From Roseococcus thiosulfatophilus (GTDB lineage Bacteria > Pseudomonadota > Alphaproteobacteria > Acetobacterales > Acetobacteraceae): 64,000 nt of DNA. The translations under genes and the position numbers were made by a program. The stretch lies in the NCBI RefSeq assembly GCF_017311575.1, contig NZ_JAFFQY010000044.1, forward strand, positions 62,001-126,000, given 5' to 3'. Position 1 is the first letter of the stretch; every line of letters starts with the position of its first letter. The notes under the pieces are model-generated. The model was not told the origin of the DNA. It did no database searches and saw only the letters and a list, made by a program, of their open reading frames with translations. Positions 8,025 to 16,219 of this stretch are shown in pieces.

Positions 8025-9053
8025 ATGTTGCCCGCGCTCTCCATCCTCGACCAGTCCACCATCGTCTCCGGCCGCGACGCCGCGGACGCGATCCAGGAGA
8101 CGCTGGCCACGGCCCGCCTCGCGGATCGCCTCGGCTATGCGCGCTATTGGCTGGCCGAGCACCACAACAGCCAGAGCCATGCCGGCAGCGCGCCCGAAAT
8201 CCTGATCAGCGCCATCGCCGCCACTACCAGGCGCATCCGCGTGGGAAGCGCGGGCGTCATGCTGCCGCACTATTCCGCGCTGAAGGTGGCCGAGCAGTTC
8301 CGCGCGCTGGAGGCCGTGGCACCCGGCCGCATTGACCTGGGCGTGGGACGCGCGCCGGGCAGCGACGGGCGCACCGCCTTCGCGCTCAACCCCAACGCCG
8401 CCCAGGCCGCCGACAATTTCCCCGCCCAGATCCGCGACCTGCTGGGCTGGCTGGGCGAGGGCCTGCCGGAGAACCACCCCTTCCGCATGGTCCGCGCCTC
8501 GCCGGAAGTGCCCACCCGCCCCGAGCTCTGGGTGCTGGGCAGCAGCGACTATGGCGCGCAGGTCGCGGGCTTCTTCGGCCTGCCCTATTGCTTCGCGAGC
8601 TTCATCACGGACGGGCAGGGGGCGGAGCAGGCGCTCTCCCTCTACCGCGAGACCTTCCAGGCCACGCGCGGCACCACGCCCAACGCCGCCGTCGCCGTCT
8701 ATGCGCTGGCGGCCGACAGCCGCGCCGAGGCCGAGCGCCTCTTCGCGCCCCGCGCCCTGTGGCGCCTCTTCCGCGACCGCGGCAATTTCCCGCCCTTCCC
8801 GACGGCCGAGGAGGCCGAGGCCCACCCCTACACCGAGGCCGAGCGCGCCCGCGTGGACCGCATGCGCGAACGCGCCATCATCGGCACCGGCGCCGAGGTG
8901 CGCGACCGCCTGGCCGCCATGGCCGCCGAACTGGGCGTGCAGGAGGTGGCGGTGCTGACCCCCTGCCACGACAAGGCGGCCCGCGCCCGCAGCGTCACCC
9001 TGCTGGCCGAGGCCTTCGGGCTGCAACCCAGCCTCCCGCTCGCCGCGGAATAG
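8025..9053 (+). CDS. LLM-class flavin-dependent monooxygenase (luciferase-like)
   Basis: This 342-residue protein has the bacterial luciferase-like TIM-barrel sequence: RYWLAEHHN near residue 45, RIRVGSAGVMLPHYS near residue 70, and FRALEAVAPGRIDLGVGRAPG near residue 95. These match the single-component family often annotated as MsnO8 or YhbW-like. Members use reduced FMN or F420; high-GC Gram-negative versions usually take FMNH2 from a separate reductase. The substrate is unknown. It has its own start 30 bases from the divergent guaD start, so the two probably share a control region. Confidence 0.8.
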   Translation: MLPALSILDQSTIVSGRDAADAIQETLATARLADRLGYARYWLAEHHNSQSHAGSAPEILISAIAATTRRIRVGSAGVMLPHYSALKVAEQFRALEAVAPGRIDLGVGRAPGSDGRTAFALNPNAAQAADNFPAQIRDLLGWLGEGLPENHPFRMVRASPEVPTRPELWVLGSSDYGAQVAGFFGLPYCFASFITDGQGAEQALSLYRETFQATRGTTPNAAVAVYALAADSRAEAERLFAPRALWRLFRDRGNFPPFPTAEEAEAHPYTEAERARVDRMRERAIIGTGAEVRDRLAAMAAELGVQEVAVLTPCHDKAARARSVTLLAEAFGLQPSLPLAAE

Positions 9054-9133
9054 GCGCGGCCGGCCCGGGTTGACGCACCGGGCCCACGGGTGGACCGTGC
9101 CGCGCACCAAACGTTCCAGGCGAATTCAGACTG

Positions 9134-10162
9134 ATGGCAGCCCCCACCACCGCGGCCCCCACCGGGCAATCCTTCCCGGACAAGCTTCGCAGCCTCGCCC
9201 CTGGCCTCGCCGTCTGCTTCGGCATCGCCATCATCGCCATCATGCTGCGGAACATGACGGGGGTGGCGGCACTCAATGCCGTGGTCGTGGCGCTGGTGCT
9301 GGGCGTGGGGGTGGGTGCCGTCATCGGCCGGCCGGCCAGCCTCAAGCCGGGCATCGCCTACGCGGTGCGGCCGGTGCTGCGCGCGGCCATCGTGCTGCTG
9401 GGCCTGCAACTGACGCTGGGCATGCTTTGGGCGCTGGGGCCGGGGGCGCTGGTGCTGGCGCTGGTGGTGGTGGCCGCGACCCTGCCCTTCACCATCTGGC
9501 TCGGCCGCGTCATGGGGGTGGACCCGGGGCTTTCCATGCTGATCGGCACCGGCACGGCCATCTGCGGGGCGTCCGCCATCGTCGCCGCCAACCAGGTGGT
9601 GCGCGGGCGCGAGGAGGACGTGACCTATTCGCTGGCCGTCATCACCCTCTGCGGCACCGTGGCGCTGGTGGTGTTCCCCTACCTGGCGGAACTGCTGGGG
9701 CTTTCGGCGCGCGTCTATGGCCTCTGGGCGGGGGCGGCCATCCATGAGGTGGTGCAGGCCGTGGGCGCCGCGGCCGCCGGCGGCGAGGTGGCCTCGCAAA
9801 GCGGCACCGTGATGAAGCTGGCCCGCGTCTTCCTGCTGGCGCCGGCCGTCCTCGCACTCGGCTGGTGGGCGGCCAGCCGCCAGCACGCGGACGCCGCCAA
9901 GGTGAAGGCGCCCGTGCCCTGGTTCGCCTTCGGCTTCCTGGCGCTGGTGGCGCTCGGCAGCACGGGCCTGGTGCCGCAATTCGCCGTGGACGCCAGCCGC
10001 TTCCTGGTGCCGCTGATGCTGGCCGCCAGCGTGGCCGCGCTGGGCCTGCAGACCGACCTGCGCGCCCTGCACGCCCGCGGCGCCGCCCCCCTGCTGCTGG
10101 GCATCGCCAGCACCCTGTTCATCACCCTGCTCGCCCTGCTGGGGGTGCTGCTGATCGGGTAG
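9134..10162 (+). CDS. yeiH: YeiH/YadS-type putative sulfate exporter family membrane protein
   Basis: The 342-residue protein has about ten hydrophobic segments. Features typical of this conserved family (UPF0324) are GTGTAICGASAIVAANQ near residue 140, YLAELLGLS and GAAIHEVVQAVGAAA. Members are integral inner-membrane proteins often called sulfate exporters, but direct transport evidence is thin. The gene stands alone, 80 bases after the monooxygenase. Its last codons and stop are part of a tandem hairpin-repeat array, and the sequence around the stop is duplicated on the far side of that array. Confidence 0.78.
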   Translation: MAAPTTAAPTGQSFPDKLRSLAPGLAVCFGIAIIAIMLRNMTGVAALNAVVVALVLGVGVGAVIGRPASLKPGIAYAVRPVLRAAIVLLGLQLTLGMLWALGPGALVLALVVVAATLPFTIWLGRVMGVDPGLSMLIGTGTAICGASAIVAANQVVRGREEDVTYSLAVITLCGTVALVVFPYLAELLGLSARVYGLWAGAAIHEVVQAVGAAAAGGEVASQSGTVMKLARVFLLAPAVLALGWWAASRQHADAAKVKAPVPWFAFGFLALVALGSTGLVPQFAVDASRFLVPLMLAASVAALGLQTDLRALHARGAAPLLLGIASTLFITLLALLGVLLIG

Positions 10163-10337
10163 CGTCTGATCGGCTTCGGCGGGATCGCCGAGGCCGTGAA
10201 TCAGCCGCGGATCGGCTGGCGTCTGATCGGCTTCGGCGGGATCGCCGAGGCCGTGAATCAGCCGCGGATCGGCTGGCGTCTGATCGGCTTCGGCGGGATC
10301 GCCGAGGCCGTGAATCAGCCGCTGATCGGGTCGCGTC
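10162..10337 (+). repeat. Dispersed hairpin repeat, locus B (three tandem copies)
   Basis: Three copies of a 57-base unit begin at 10162, 10219 and 10276. Each reads GCGTCTGATCGG, then a CTTCGGCG-GGAT-CGCCGAGG stem-loop (one wobble pair), then GTGAATCAGCCGCGG. The outer CTGAT and ATCAG arms pair. The array is bordered by a near-perfect 17-base duplication of the yeiH 3' end (10150-10166 and 10321-10337, one mismatch). The 62-codon open frame across the array is a by-product of the 57-base period. Confidence 0.85.
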
Positions 10338-10448
10338 CTTCCATGCCCCCAGCGGCGCCCAGGGCTTCGACGAATTCGGGTTGAAGCCGTGGCGCCGCGC
10401 GCGCATGTTGGGCGCTGGGTCATGGAATGGGTTTGGTCGGGACCAGGT

Positions 10449-11258
10449 ATGGACAAGCAGCGCGGCGAGGCTCGCCGGATCACTCTCCACGCTCCGCAGG
10501 ATTTCGACGGCGCGCGTCGGGCCGGGCGGTTGGCGGCGGAGTGCCTCGACATGATCGGCGCGCATGTGCGGCCAGGGGTGACGACCGGGGAGCTGGACCG
10601 GCTCTGCCATGACTTCCTGCTGGAGCGCGGCGCCGTGCCGGCCACGCTGGGCTACCGCGGCTATGCCCATTCCTCCTGCATCTCCATCAACCATGTGGTC
10701 TGCCACGGCATTCCGGGCGAGCGGGTGCTGGCCGAGGGCGACATCCTCAACATTGACGTGACCGCGCTGCTTGATGGCTGGCATGGCGACAGCAGCCGCA
10801 TGTATGCGGTGGGCCAGGTCAGCACCAAGGCGCGGCTGCTGATGGAGGTGACGCACGAGGCCATGATGCGCGGCATCGCGGCCGCGCGCCCCGGCAACAC
10901 CTTCGGCGACATCGGCCACGCCATCCAGTCCTATGCCGAGAAGCATCGTTTCTCGATCGTGCGGGATTTCTGCGGCCATGGCATCGGCCGGCAGTTCCAT
11001 GAGCCGCCGAACGTGCTGCATTTCGGCCGCCCGGGCGAAGGCGCGCGGCTGGCGCCGGGCATGTTCTTCACCATCGAGCCCATGGTGAATGCCGGCCGCC
11101 CCGAGGTGAAGATCCTGGATGATGGCTGGACGGCCGTGACGCGCGACCGCAGCCTCTCCGCCCAGTTCGAGCATATGGTGGGCATCACCGAGACGGGCTG
11201 CGAGATCTTCACCCTCTCGCCCGGCGGCCTGCACAAGCCCGTCTTCCAGGCGGGCTGA
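10449..11258 (+). CDS. map: Type I methionine aminopeptidase
   Basis: The enzyme removes the initiator methionine from new proteins in the cytoplasm. The 269-residue protein carries the two-metal pita-bread ligands: Asp in DILNIDVTALLDGWHGD, His in GHGIGRQFHE, Glu in FTIEPMV and Glu in QFEHMVGITE. I chose the ATG at 10449, where the alignable protein begins (MDKQRGEARRITL); in-frame ATGs at 10389 and 10422 would add unlikely residues. The gene is translationally coupled to radC, whose ATG overlaps the map stop. The upstream gap holds the repeat array, which separates map from yeiH. Confidence 0.92.
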   Translation: MDKQRGEARRITLHAPQDFDGARRAGRLAAECLDMIGAHVRPGVTTGELDRLCHDFLLERGAVPATLGYRGYAHSSCISINHVVCHGIPGERVLAEGDILNIDVTALLDGWHGDSSRMYAVGQVSTKARLLMEVTHEAMMRGIAAARPGNTFGDIGHAIQSYAEKHRFSIVRDFCGHGIGRQFHEPPNVLHFGRPGEGARLAPGMFFTIEPMVNAGRPEVKILDDGWTAVTRDRSLSAQFEHMVGITETGCEIFTLSPGGLHKPVFQAG

Positions 11259-12010
11259 TGGCGCGGCGCCGGGGCATGGAGGAGGCGGGGGGCATGTTCC
11301 CGTCGCTTCCGCCCGTCCCGGTCCAGTCCAGCGTGGCCGTGCCCGGCGCGGAGGGCCACCGCGCCCGCATGCGCCAGAAGCTGATCGAGGCCGGGCCCTC
11401 CGCGCTGCTCGACCATGAACTGATCGAGATGATCCTGTTCCTGGCCCTGCCGCGCCGGGACACCAAGCCCATCGCCCGCGCGCTGCTGGCGCGTTTCGGC
11501 AGCTTCGCCAATGCGGTGACCGCCCCGGTGGTGGAATTGCGCCAGGTGGAGGGGCTGGGCGAGGCGGGCATCGCGGCGCTGCGCATCGTGCAGGCAGGCG
11601 CCACGCGCCTGGCCGCGGCCGAGGTGCGGGACATGCCGCTGCTGAACAACTGGTCGCGGCTGGAGGAATACCTCACCATCGTCCTGGCGCGGGAGCCGAT
11701 CGAGCAGTTCCGCATCCTGTTCCTGGACAGCAAGAACCGGCTGATCGCGGACGAGGCGCAGGCGCGCGGCACGGTGAACCACACGCCCGTCTATCCGCGC
11801 GAGGTGGTGAAGCGGGCGCTGGAACTGCACGCGACCGCGCTGATCCTGGTGCACAACCACCCCTCCGGCGACCCCACCCCCTCCCGCGCCGACATCGAGA
11901 TGACGGCGGAAGTGAAAGGCGCCGCCGCCGTGATGGGCATCACGGTGCATGACCACCTGATCGTGGGGCGGGGGGTGATCCTGTCCTTCCGGCGGGAGGG
12001 GCTGCTGTAG
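11258..12010 (+). CDS. radC: RadC-like JAB-domain protein
   Basis: The 250-residue protein has an N-terminal helix-hairpin-helix-like part (LARFGSFANAVTAPVVE, then VEGLGEAGIAALR) and a C-terminal JAB1/MPN-like metal-binding domain with LILVHNHPSGDPTPS as the signature. RadC proteins were once linked to recombination repair, but their biochemical role is unsettled. The ATG overlaps the last base of the map stop, so translation is probably coupled. The gene converges with the amidase gene, and the gap between them is filled by hairpin repeats. Confidence 0.88.
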   Translation: MARRRGMEEAGGMFPSLPPVPVQSSVAVPGAEGHRARMRQKLIEAGPSALLDHELIEMILFLALPRRDTKPIARALLARFGSFANAVTAPVVELRQVEGLGEAGIAALRIVQAGATRLAAAEVRDMPLLNNWSRLEEYLTIVLAREPIEQFRILFLDSKNRLIADEAQARGTVNHTPVYPREVVKRALELHATALILVHNHPSGDPTPSRADIEMTAEVKGAAAVMGITVHDHLIVGRGVILSFRREGLL

Positions 12011-12019
12011 CGCCGCCCC

Positions 12020-12131
12020 GGCCGCGTGGGATCGCGTCCGATCGTCCCCGGCGCAGCCGGGGGCGTGAATCGGCCGCGCGGGATCGCGTCCGATCGTCCC
12101 CGGCGCAGCCGGGGGCGTGAATCGGCCGCGC
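12020..12131 (+). repeat. Dispersed hairpin repeat, locus C (two tandem copies)
   Basis: Two copies of a 52-base unit lie between the convergent radC and amidase genes. Each has GCGTCCGATCG, a perfect CCCCGGC-GCA-GCCGGGG stem-loop (first copy 12046-12062), and GTGAATCGGCCGCG, with CCGAT and ATCGG arms that pair. The arms match locus A, but the inner stem differs. Position and stem strength suggest the array may also terminate transcription in both directions. Confidence 0.83.
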
Positions 12132-12138
12132 AAAAAGC

Positions 12139-13542
12139 TCACACCGCCACGGGTGCCAGGTTCCCCATCAGCCACCGCGCCACACCCACCGCATCGGCGT
12201 CGCGGTGCGGCAGGCCCATCACCTGCAGGCCCACCGGCAGCCCGCCCACCCCCATCAGCGGCAGCGTCACCGCCGGGCAGAAGATGGCGCTGGCCGGCGC
12301 GTTGAAGGCGATGTCGCCGGTCGGGCGCGGGTTCAGCGGCTGGCCGGGCACATCGCCCGTCCACACCGGCGCGGGCCCGACCGAGGAAAGCGTCACCACC
12401 GCATCCGCCATGGTCATCACCGCGGCATAGGCGGCCTGGGCCTCGGCGCGTTCGCGCAGCGCGGCCTGGTAGTCGGCCACGCGCATGGCCTCGGCCGCGG
12501 CCAGCACATTCTTGGCGCGCTGGCTCACGCCATCGGGGTTCTTTTCCACAAGCGCCCGCTGCGCCATGCGGTTCTCCCAGCGGGTGATGGCGTTGCCATA
12601 GGCCGAGGCGCCGTCCACCCGCCGCTCCAGCGTCTCGATCCAGGCGTGGTCGCGCCGGCGCAGCAGGGTGATGCCGGCGGCCGCCATCTGCTCCAGCAGC
12701 ATCTCGAAGGCGGTGCGGCTCGCGTCATCCAGCCGCGCCCAGCCCTCGGTCTCCAGCACCACCAGTCGGCCGGGGCGGCGCGCCTCGGGGCAGGTGTCGG
12801 GGCCCATCAGGCCGGGCTGGCCCGGGTCGCCGCCCGCGCGCTTCGTGATCTCGATGGCGACCTGCCAGCAATCCTCCAGGGTCGCGGCATGGGGGCCGCT
12901 GGTGCTCTGGCTGGTCGCCTGGCGCTCGCCGCGGGTGATGGCGCCCTGGGTCGGCTTCAGGGCGAAATTGCCGCAAAAGCTGGCGGGCCGGATGATGGAG
13001 CCGCCCACCTGCGTGCCGATCGCCGCCGGCACCATCCGCGCCCCCACCGCCGCCGCCGATCCCGAGGAGGAACCGCCCGGCGTCCGCCCCGGGTCGAAGG
13101 GGTTGGTGGTGGGGCCCGGGTTGGCCCCGCCCAGTTCCGCCGTCACGGTCTTGCCCAGGATGACGGCCCCCGCCTCCCGCAGCGCCCAGACGGCGGCGTT
13201 GTCGCGGCCGGTGTGGCTCCCGCGATAGGCCTCGCAGCCCATCTCGGTCGGCATGTCGCGGGTTTCCAGCAGGTCCTTGATGCCGATGGGCATGCCATCG
13301 AGCGGCGAGAGCGCCTGGCCCGCCTTCCAGCGTGCCGTGCTCGCATCCGCGGCCGCCCGCGCCCCCGCCTCGTTGACGGTGACGAAGGCGCGCACCACGG
13401 GCTCCCGCGCGGCCATCACCTCCAGGCAGCGTTCGAGATAGGCGCGCGGCGTGTCGGACCCGTTGGCGAAGGCGGGCAGGGCGTCCAGCCAGCTCAATCC
13501 GCGGAAATGGGCGGGGTGGTAGGTGTGGGCCTGCTGGTCCAT
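12139..13542 (-). CDS. Amidase signature family enzyme
   Basis: At 467 residues this has the complete amidase-signature triad: Lys89 in GMPIGIKDLLE, Ser158 in TPGGSSSGSAAAV and Ser182 in GTQVGGSIIRP. The 69 and 24 residue spacings are those of the family. Such enzymes hydrolyse linear amides or act as GatA in tRNA amidation. No GatB or GatC gene is nearby and the C-terminal part is divergent, so a catabolic or detoxifying amidase is more likely than GatA. The start is the ATG at 13542. The gene converges with radC; its substrate is unknown. Confidence 0.85.
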   Translation of the reverse strand: MDQQAHTYHPAHFRGLSWLDALPAFANGSDTPRAYLERCLEVMAAREPVVRAFVTVNEAGARAAADASTARWKAGQALSPLDGMPIGIKDLLETRDMPTEMGCEAYRGSHTGRDNAAVWALREAGAVILGKTVTAELGGANPGPTTNPFDPGRTPGGSSSGSAAAVGARMVPAAIGTQVGGSIIRPASFCGNFALKPTQGAITRGERQATSQSTSGPHAATLEDCWQVAIEITKRAGGDPGQPGLMGPDTCPEARRPGRLVVLETEGWARLDDASRTAFEMLLEQMAAAGITLLRRRDHAWIETLERRVDGASAYGNAITRWENRMAQRALVEKNPDGVSQRAKNVLAAAEAMRVADYQAALRERAEAQAAYAAVMTMADAVVTLSSVGPAPVWTGDVPGQPLNPRPTGDIAFNAPASAIFCPAVTLPLMGVGGLPVGLQVMGLPHRDADAVGVARWLMGNLAPVAV

Positions 13543-13628
13543 GGCGCGCTCTCCCTCTCGCGTGAAGGGAGAGCGTAACGCCGCTTCGCCGGGGAGGGGA
13601 ACCTCGCCCCCCCGCGCCAGGGGCGCGT

Positions 13629-14228
13629 TCAGCCCGCCGGAAGGGAGCGCGCCACTTCCAGCAGGAAGGCCCGCGCATCGGCCACCGGGGCCGGGTCGCG
13701 CATCATGGTCACGCGCAGGCGCAGCACATGCCCGCCGGCCGTGCCCACGCAGAAGGTGCTCAGCACCGGCTGGCGGCCGTAGCTGCCCTCCAGCGCGGCG
13801 CAGCGCAGCCCGGGGCCGGCGGGTTCGGTGAATTCCTGCACCACGTTCAGCCGCCGCCCCGGCCGCGCGCCGGTCGAGACCTCGTCCAGCCAGCGCGTGT
13901 ATTCGCCGGCCGCCGCCGCCGTGGCCTCGCCCTGCGCCGGGCGCACCACCTGCACGAAGGCGGCCCCGCGGCGGTTGGGGGTGGCGTAGTTCACCTCCAG
14001 CCCCTCCATGGGCTGCCGCACCGGCACGGTGGCGCCACGGGTGAAGCTGTCGGCGCTGGCGGGCAGGGCGGCGGCCAGGGCCTCGGGCGTGACGGGGCCG
14101 GCGCGCACCGCGGCGGGGGCGGGGGCCTGGCCCGCCTGTCGCGGCGCCTCGCAGCCCGCCAGCAGGAGAAGAAGCCCCGCCCCCATGAGGGCGAGGCGAG
14201 GGGTGTCGTGGCGCTTCCCGTTCAACAT
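13629..14228 (-). CDS. Hypothetical lipoprotein
   Basis: I do not recognise a family for this 199-residue protein. It starts with a lipoprotein signal peptide whose lipobox is LLAGC at about residues 22-26. The mature part is alanine-rich and then shows a compact region with VRQPMEGLEVNYATPNRRGA and two cysteines, in LRCAALEG and STFCVG, that could form a disulfide. The protein is probably anchored in the envelope, facing the periplasm. It lies between the amidase and terC genes on the same strand, with gaps of 86 and 48 bases. Confidence 0.6.
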   Translation of the reverse strand: MLNGKRHDTPRLALMGAGLLLLLAGCEAPRQAGQAPAPAAVRAGPVTPEALAAALPASADSFTRGATVPVRQPMEGLEVNYATPNRRGAAFVQVVRPAQGEATAAAAGEYTRWLDEVSTGARPGRRLNVVQEFTEPAGPGLRCAALEGSYGRQPVLSTFCVGTAGGHVLRLRVTMMRDPAPVADARAFLLEVARSLPAG

Positions 14229-14276
14229 GCGCGGTGGTCTAGAGCAGATCGCGCCGCCAGGGGAAGCGCCCCCGCC

Positions 14277-15068
14277 TCACTCGGCCGGTCCGTGCTGCCG
14301 GTCCGCCCGGCGCCGCGCCCGCAGCACCGCATCGGCCATCAGCACCACCACGGCCGTCAGCACCAGCACCTGCAGCAGGGTCGCCCCCGCCCAGAGCCAG
14401 GCGGGAAACACCCCCGGCAGCGCCAGGTAGCCCAGCGGCAGCATGAGGAAGGCGTAGGAGCCAGGGACGACCTCCGCCACCTCGTTGGTGCCGGTGAAGA
14501 TCATGCTGCCCGCCACGTACAGGATGATGAGAAGCCCCACCCACGCGATCCAGCGGTGCTTGTTCAGCAGGTTCGCGATGAAGGTGGCCGCGACACCCAT
14601 CAGCACAACCGAGATGGCCAGGCCCACGATCAGCACATAGGGATGGTCCTTCGCCGCCCCGGCCACGGCCAGCACGTTGTCGAGGCTCATGGAGATGTCG
14701 GCGATCAGGATCTGGGTGATGGCCTGGCGCATGGTCTTGCGCGGCGGCTCGTTCACCGTGACCGAGCCATCCTCGTTCACCACCTCGCTGTGGCCGCCGT
14801 CGCGCAGCTCCCGGTACATCTTCCAGCAGACCCAGAGCAGCAGCACGCCGCCGGCCAGCGTCAGGCCCACGATGGCCAGCAGCTGCACGGTGATGCTCGC
14901 GAAGGCGATGCGCATCACGGTGGCGGCGACGATGCCCCAGAAGATGGCGGTGCGGCGCTGCGCGGCCGGCAGGCCGGCGGCCGCCATGCCGACGACGATC
15001 GCGTTGTCACCCGCGAGGACGATGTCGATCGCGAGTACTTGGAGGAGCGGGACAACCCATTCGGGCAT
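14277..15068 (-). CDS. TerC/YjbE family integral membrane protein
   Basis: The 263-residue protein has about seven transmembrane helices and the TerC hallmark acidic residues within membranes: DIVLAGDNAIVVGMA near residue 17 and ILIADISMSLDNVLAVAG near residue 125. Members have been linked to tellurite resistance and to metal efflux or metal loading of exported enzymes (manganese, in several studied cases); the substrate here is unassigned. The ATG at 15068 places the first helix at residue 5. The gene is divergent from the hydrolase gene across 93 bases. I see no riboswitch-like structure in that gap. Confidence 0.82.
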   Translation of the reverse strand: MPEWVVPLLQVLAIDIVLAGDNAIVVGMAAAGLPAAQRRTAIFWGIVAATVMRIAFASITVQLLAIVGLTLAGGVLLLWVCWKMYRELRDGGHSEVVNEDGSVTVNEPPRKTMRQAITQILIADISMSLDNVLAVAGAAKDHPYVLIVGLAISVVLMGVAATFIANLLNKHRWIAWVGLLIILYVAGSMIFTGTNEVAEVVPGSYAFLMLPLGYLALPGVFPAWLWAGATLLQVLVLTAVVVLMADAVLRARRRADRQHGPAE

Positions 15069-15161
15069 GGAAGCCTCAACCTTGCTTTTCTGTCATCGCG
15101 GAAGGGGGCTCCGCGTGCATTTCTAGGCGATATTTTGGGCCTCTGCCATGGGGGTTTGCGA

Positions 15162-16154
15162 ATGACGGATGCGGCTTTTTCACGGGTGTGGGCGGGGTGC
15201 CGGGGCCTTCTGGCGGCGGTCTGGCTGCTGGGCATCGCCACCCCGGCGGCGGCGGAGCGCCTGGTCTTCACCTCCGTCACGCCCAGCGGCCCGGCCGAGT
15301 TCCTGGCCGGCACCGCGCCCGCCACCGAGATCCATGGCAGCCTGGCCTTCCCGGAGGGGATGGGGGCGGCGCGGCTGCCCGCCATCATTCTTTCCCACGG
15401 CAGCGGCGGCATCCTGCCGGGGCGGGAGGATGCCTGGGCCGCGCGGCTGCGGCGCCTGGGTTTCGCCACGTTCATCTTGGACAGCTTCACCCCGCGCGGC
15501 ATCGCCTCCACCGGCGCGGACCAGTCCCGCCTGTCGCTGGCCGCCAGCGTCGCCGATGCGCTGCACGCCCTGCGCGTCCTGGCCGCGCATCCGCGCGTGG
15601 ACCCCGCGCGCATCGGCATCATGGGCTTTTCCAAGGGCGGGCAGGTCGCGCTCTACACCCTGCTGGAGCCCTTCCGCCGCGCGGCGCTGGGCGAGGGCGG
15701 GCCGCGCTTCGCGCTGCATGTGGCGCTCTACGCCTCCTGCTCCATCCCCTATCTCGGGGAGCCGGTGAGCAACGCCCCGGTGCTGATGCTGCTGGGCGGC
15801 GCCGATGACTACACCCCCGCCGCGCATTGCGCGCGCTACGCCGAATGGCTGCGCGCGCGCGGCGCGCAGCTGCGGATGCTGGTGCTGGAGGGCGCGCATC
15901 ACGGCTTCGACACGCCCGACGCGCCGCGCTTCCTGCCGCGCGTGCAAAGCGCCCGCGACTGCGGCCTGGACATCAGCCTCGAGCCCATCGAGGCGCGGCT
16001 GTGGCATGACGGGCGCGTGCTGGCCGGCGAGGCGATCGGCGCCCATCTGCGCGGCTGCATGCGGCGCGGCGGCACCTTCGGCGGCGATCCGGCCGCGCTG
16101 GCGCACGCCATCCGCGAGGTGGAGCTGGCGGCGCGGCGGCTGCGCGGCGGGTGA
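15162..16154 (+). CDS. Secreted dienelactone-hydrolase-like alpha/beta hydrolase
   Basis: This 330-residue protein begins with a signal peptide (hydrophobic stretch to about residue 26, cleavage after ATPAAA). An alpha/beta hydrolase fold follows: ILSHGSGGILPG for the oxyanion strand, GIMGFSKGGQ with the nucleophile Ser, LLGGADDYTPA with the acid, and EGAHHGFDTP with the His. The order and motifs fit the dienelactone hydrolase family, which acts on small esters or lactones; serine replaces the cysteine seen in classic members. The ATG at 15162 is the first start that leaves a proper signal peptide. It is followed 65 bases later by purB. Confidence 0.75.
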   Translation: MTDAAFSRVWAGCRGLLAAVWLLGIATPAAAERLVFTSVTPSGPAEFLAGTAPATEIHGSLAFPEGMGAARLPAIILSHGSGGILPGREDAWAARLRRLGFATFILDSFTPRGIASTGADQSRLSLAASVADALHALRVLAAHPRVDPARIGIMGFSKGGQVALYTLLEPFRRAALGEGGPRFALHVALYASCSIPYLGEPVSNAPVLMLLGGADDYTPAAHCARYAEWLRARGAQLRMLVLEGAHHGFDTPDAPRFLPRVQSARDCGLDISLEPIEARLWHDGRVLAGEAIGAHLRGCMRRGGTFGGDPAALAHAIREVELAARRLRGG

Positions 16155-16219
16155 CGCTTGCCCATCCGGCCCCGCTGCGCGAAACCCTTGGCCGACGCAC
16201 GCTTGCAGGATGGTTGCCC

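Noticed and set aside
10196-10384. A 62-residue peptide with repeats of NQPRIGWRLIGFGGIAEAV
   Set aside because: The 57-base repeat period is a multiple of three, so any frame stays open. The peptide follows from the DNA repeat, which is also found in other frames and orientations at other loci.
12139-13542. GatA subunit of the tRNA amidotransferase
   Set aside because: No gatB or gatC lies nearby, and the sequence after the catalytic core does not show GatA features. A general amidase fits better.
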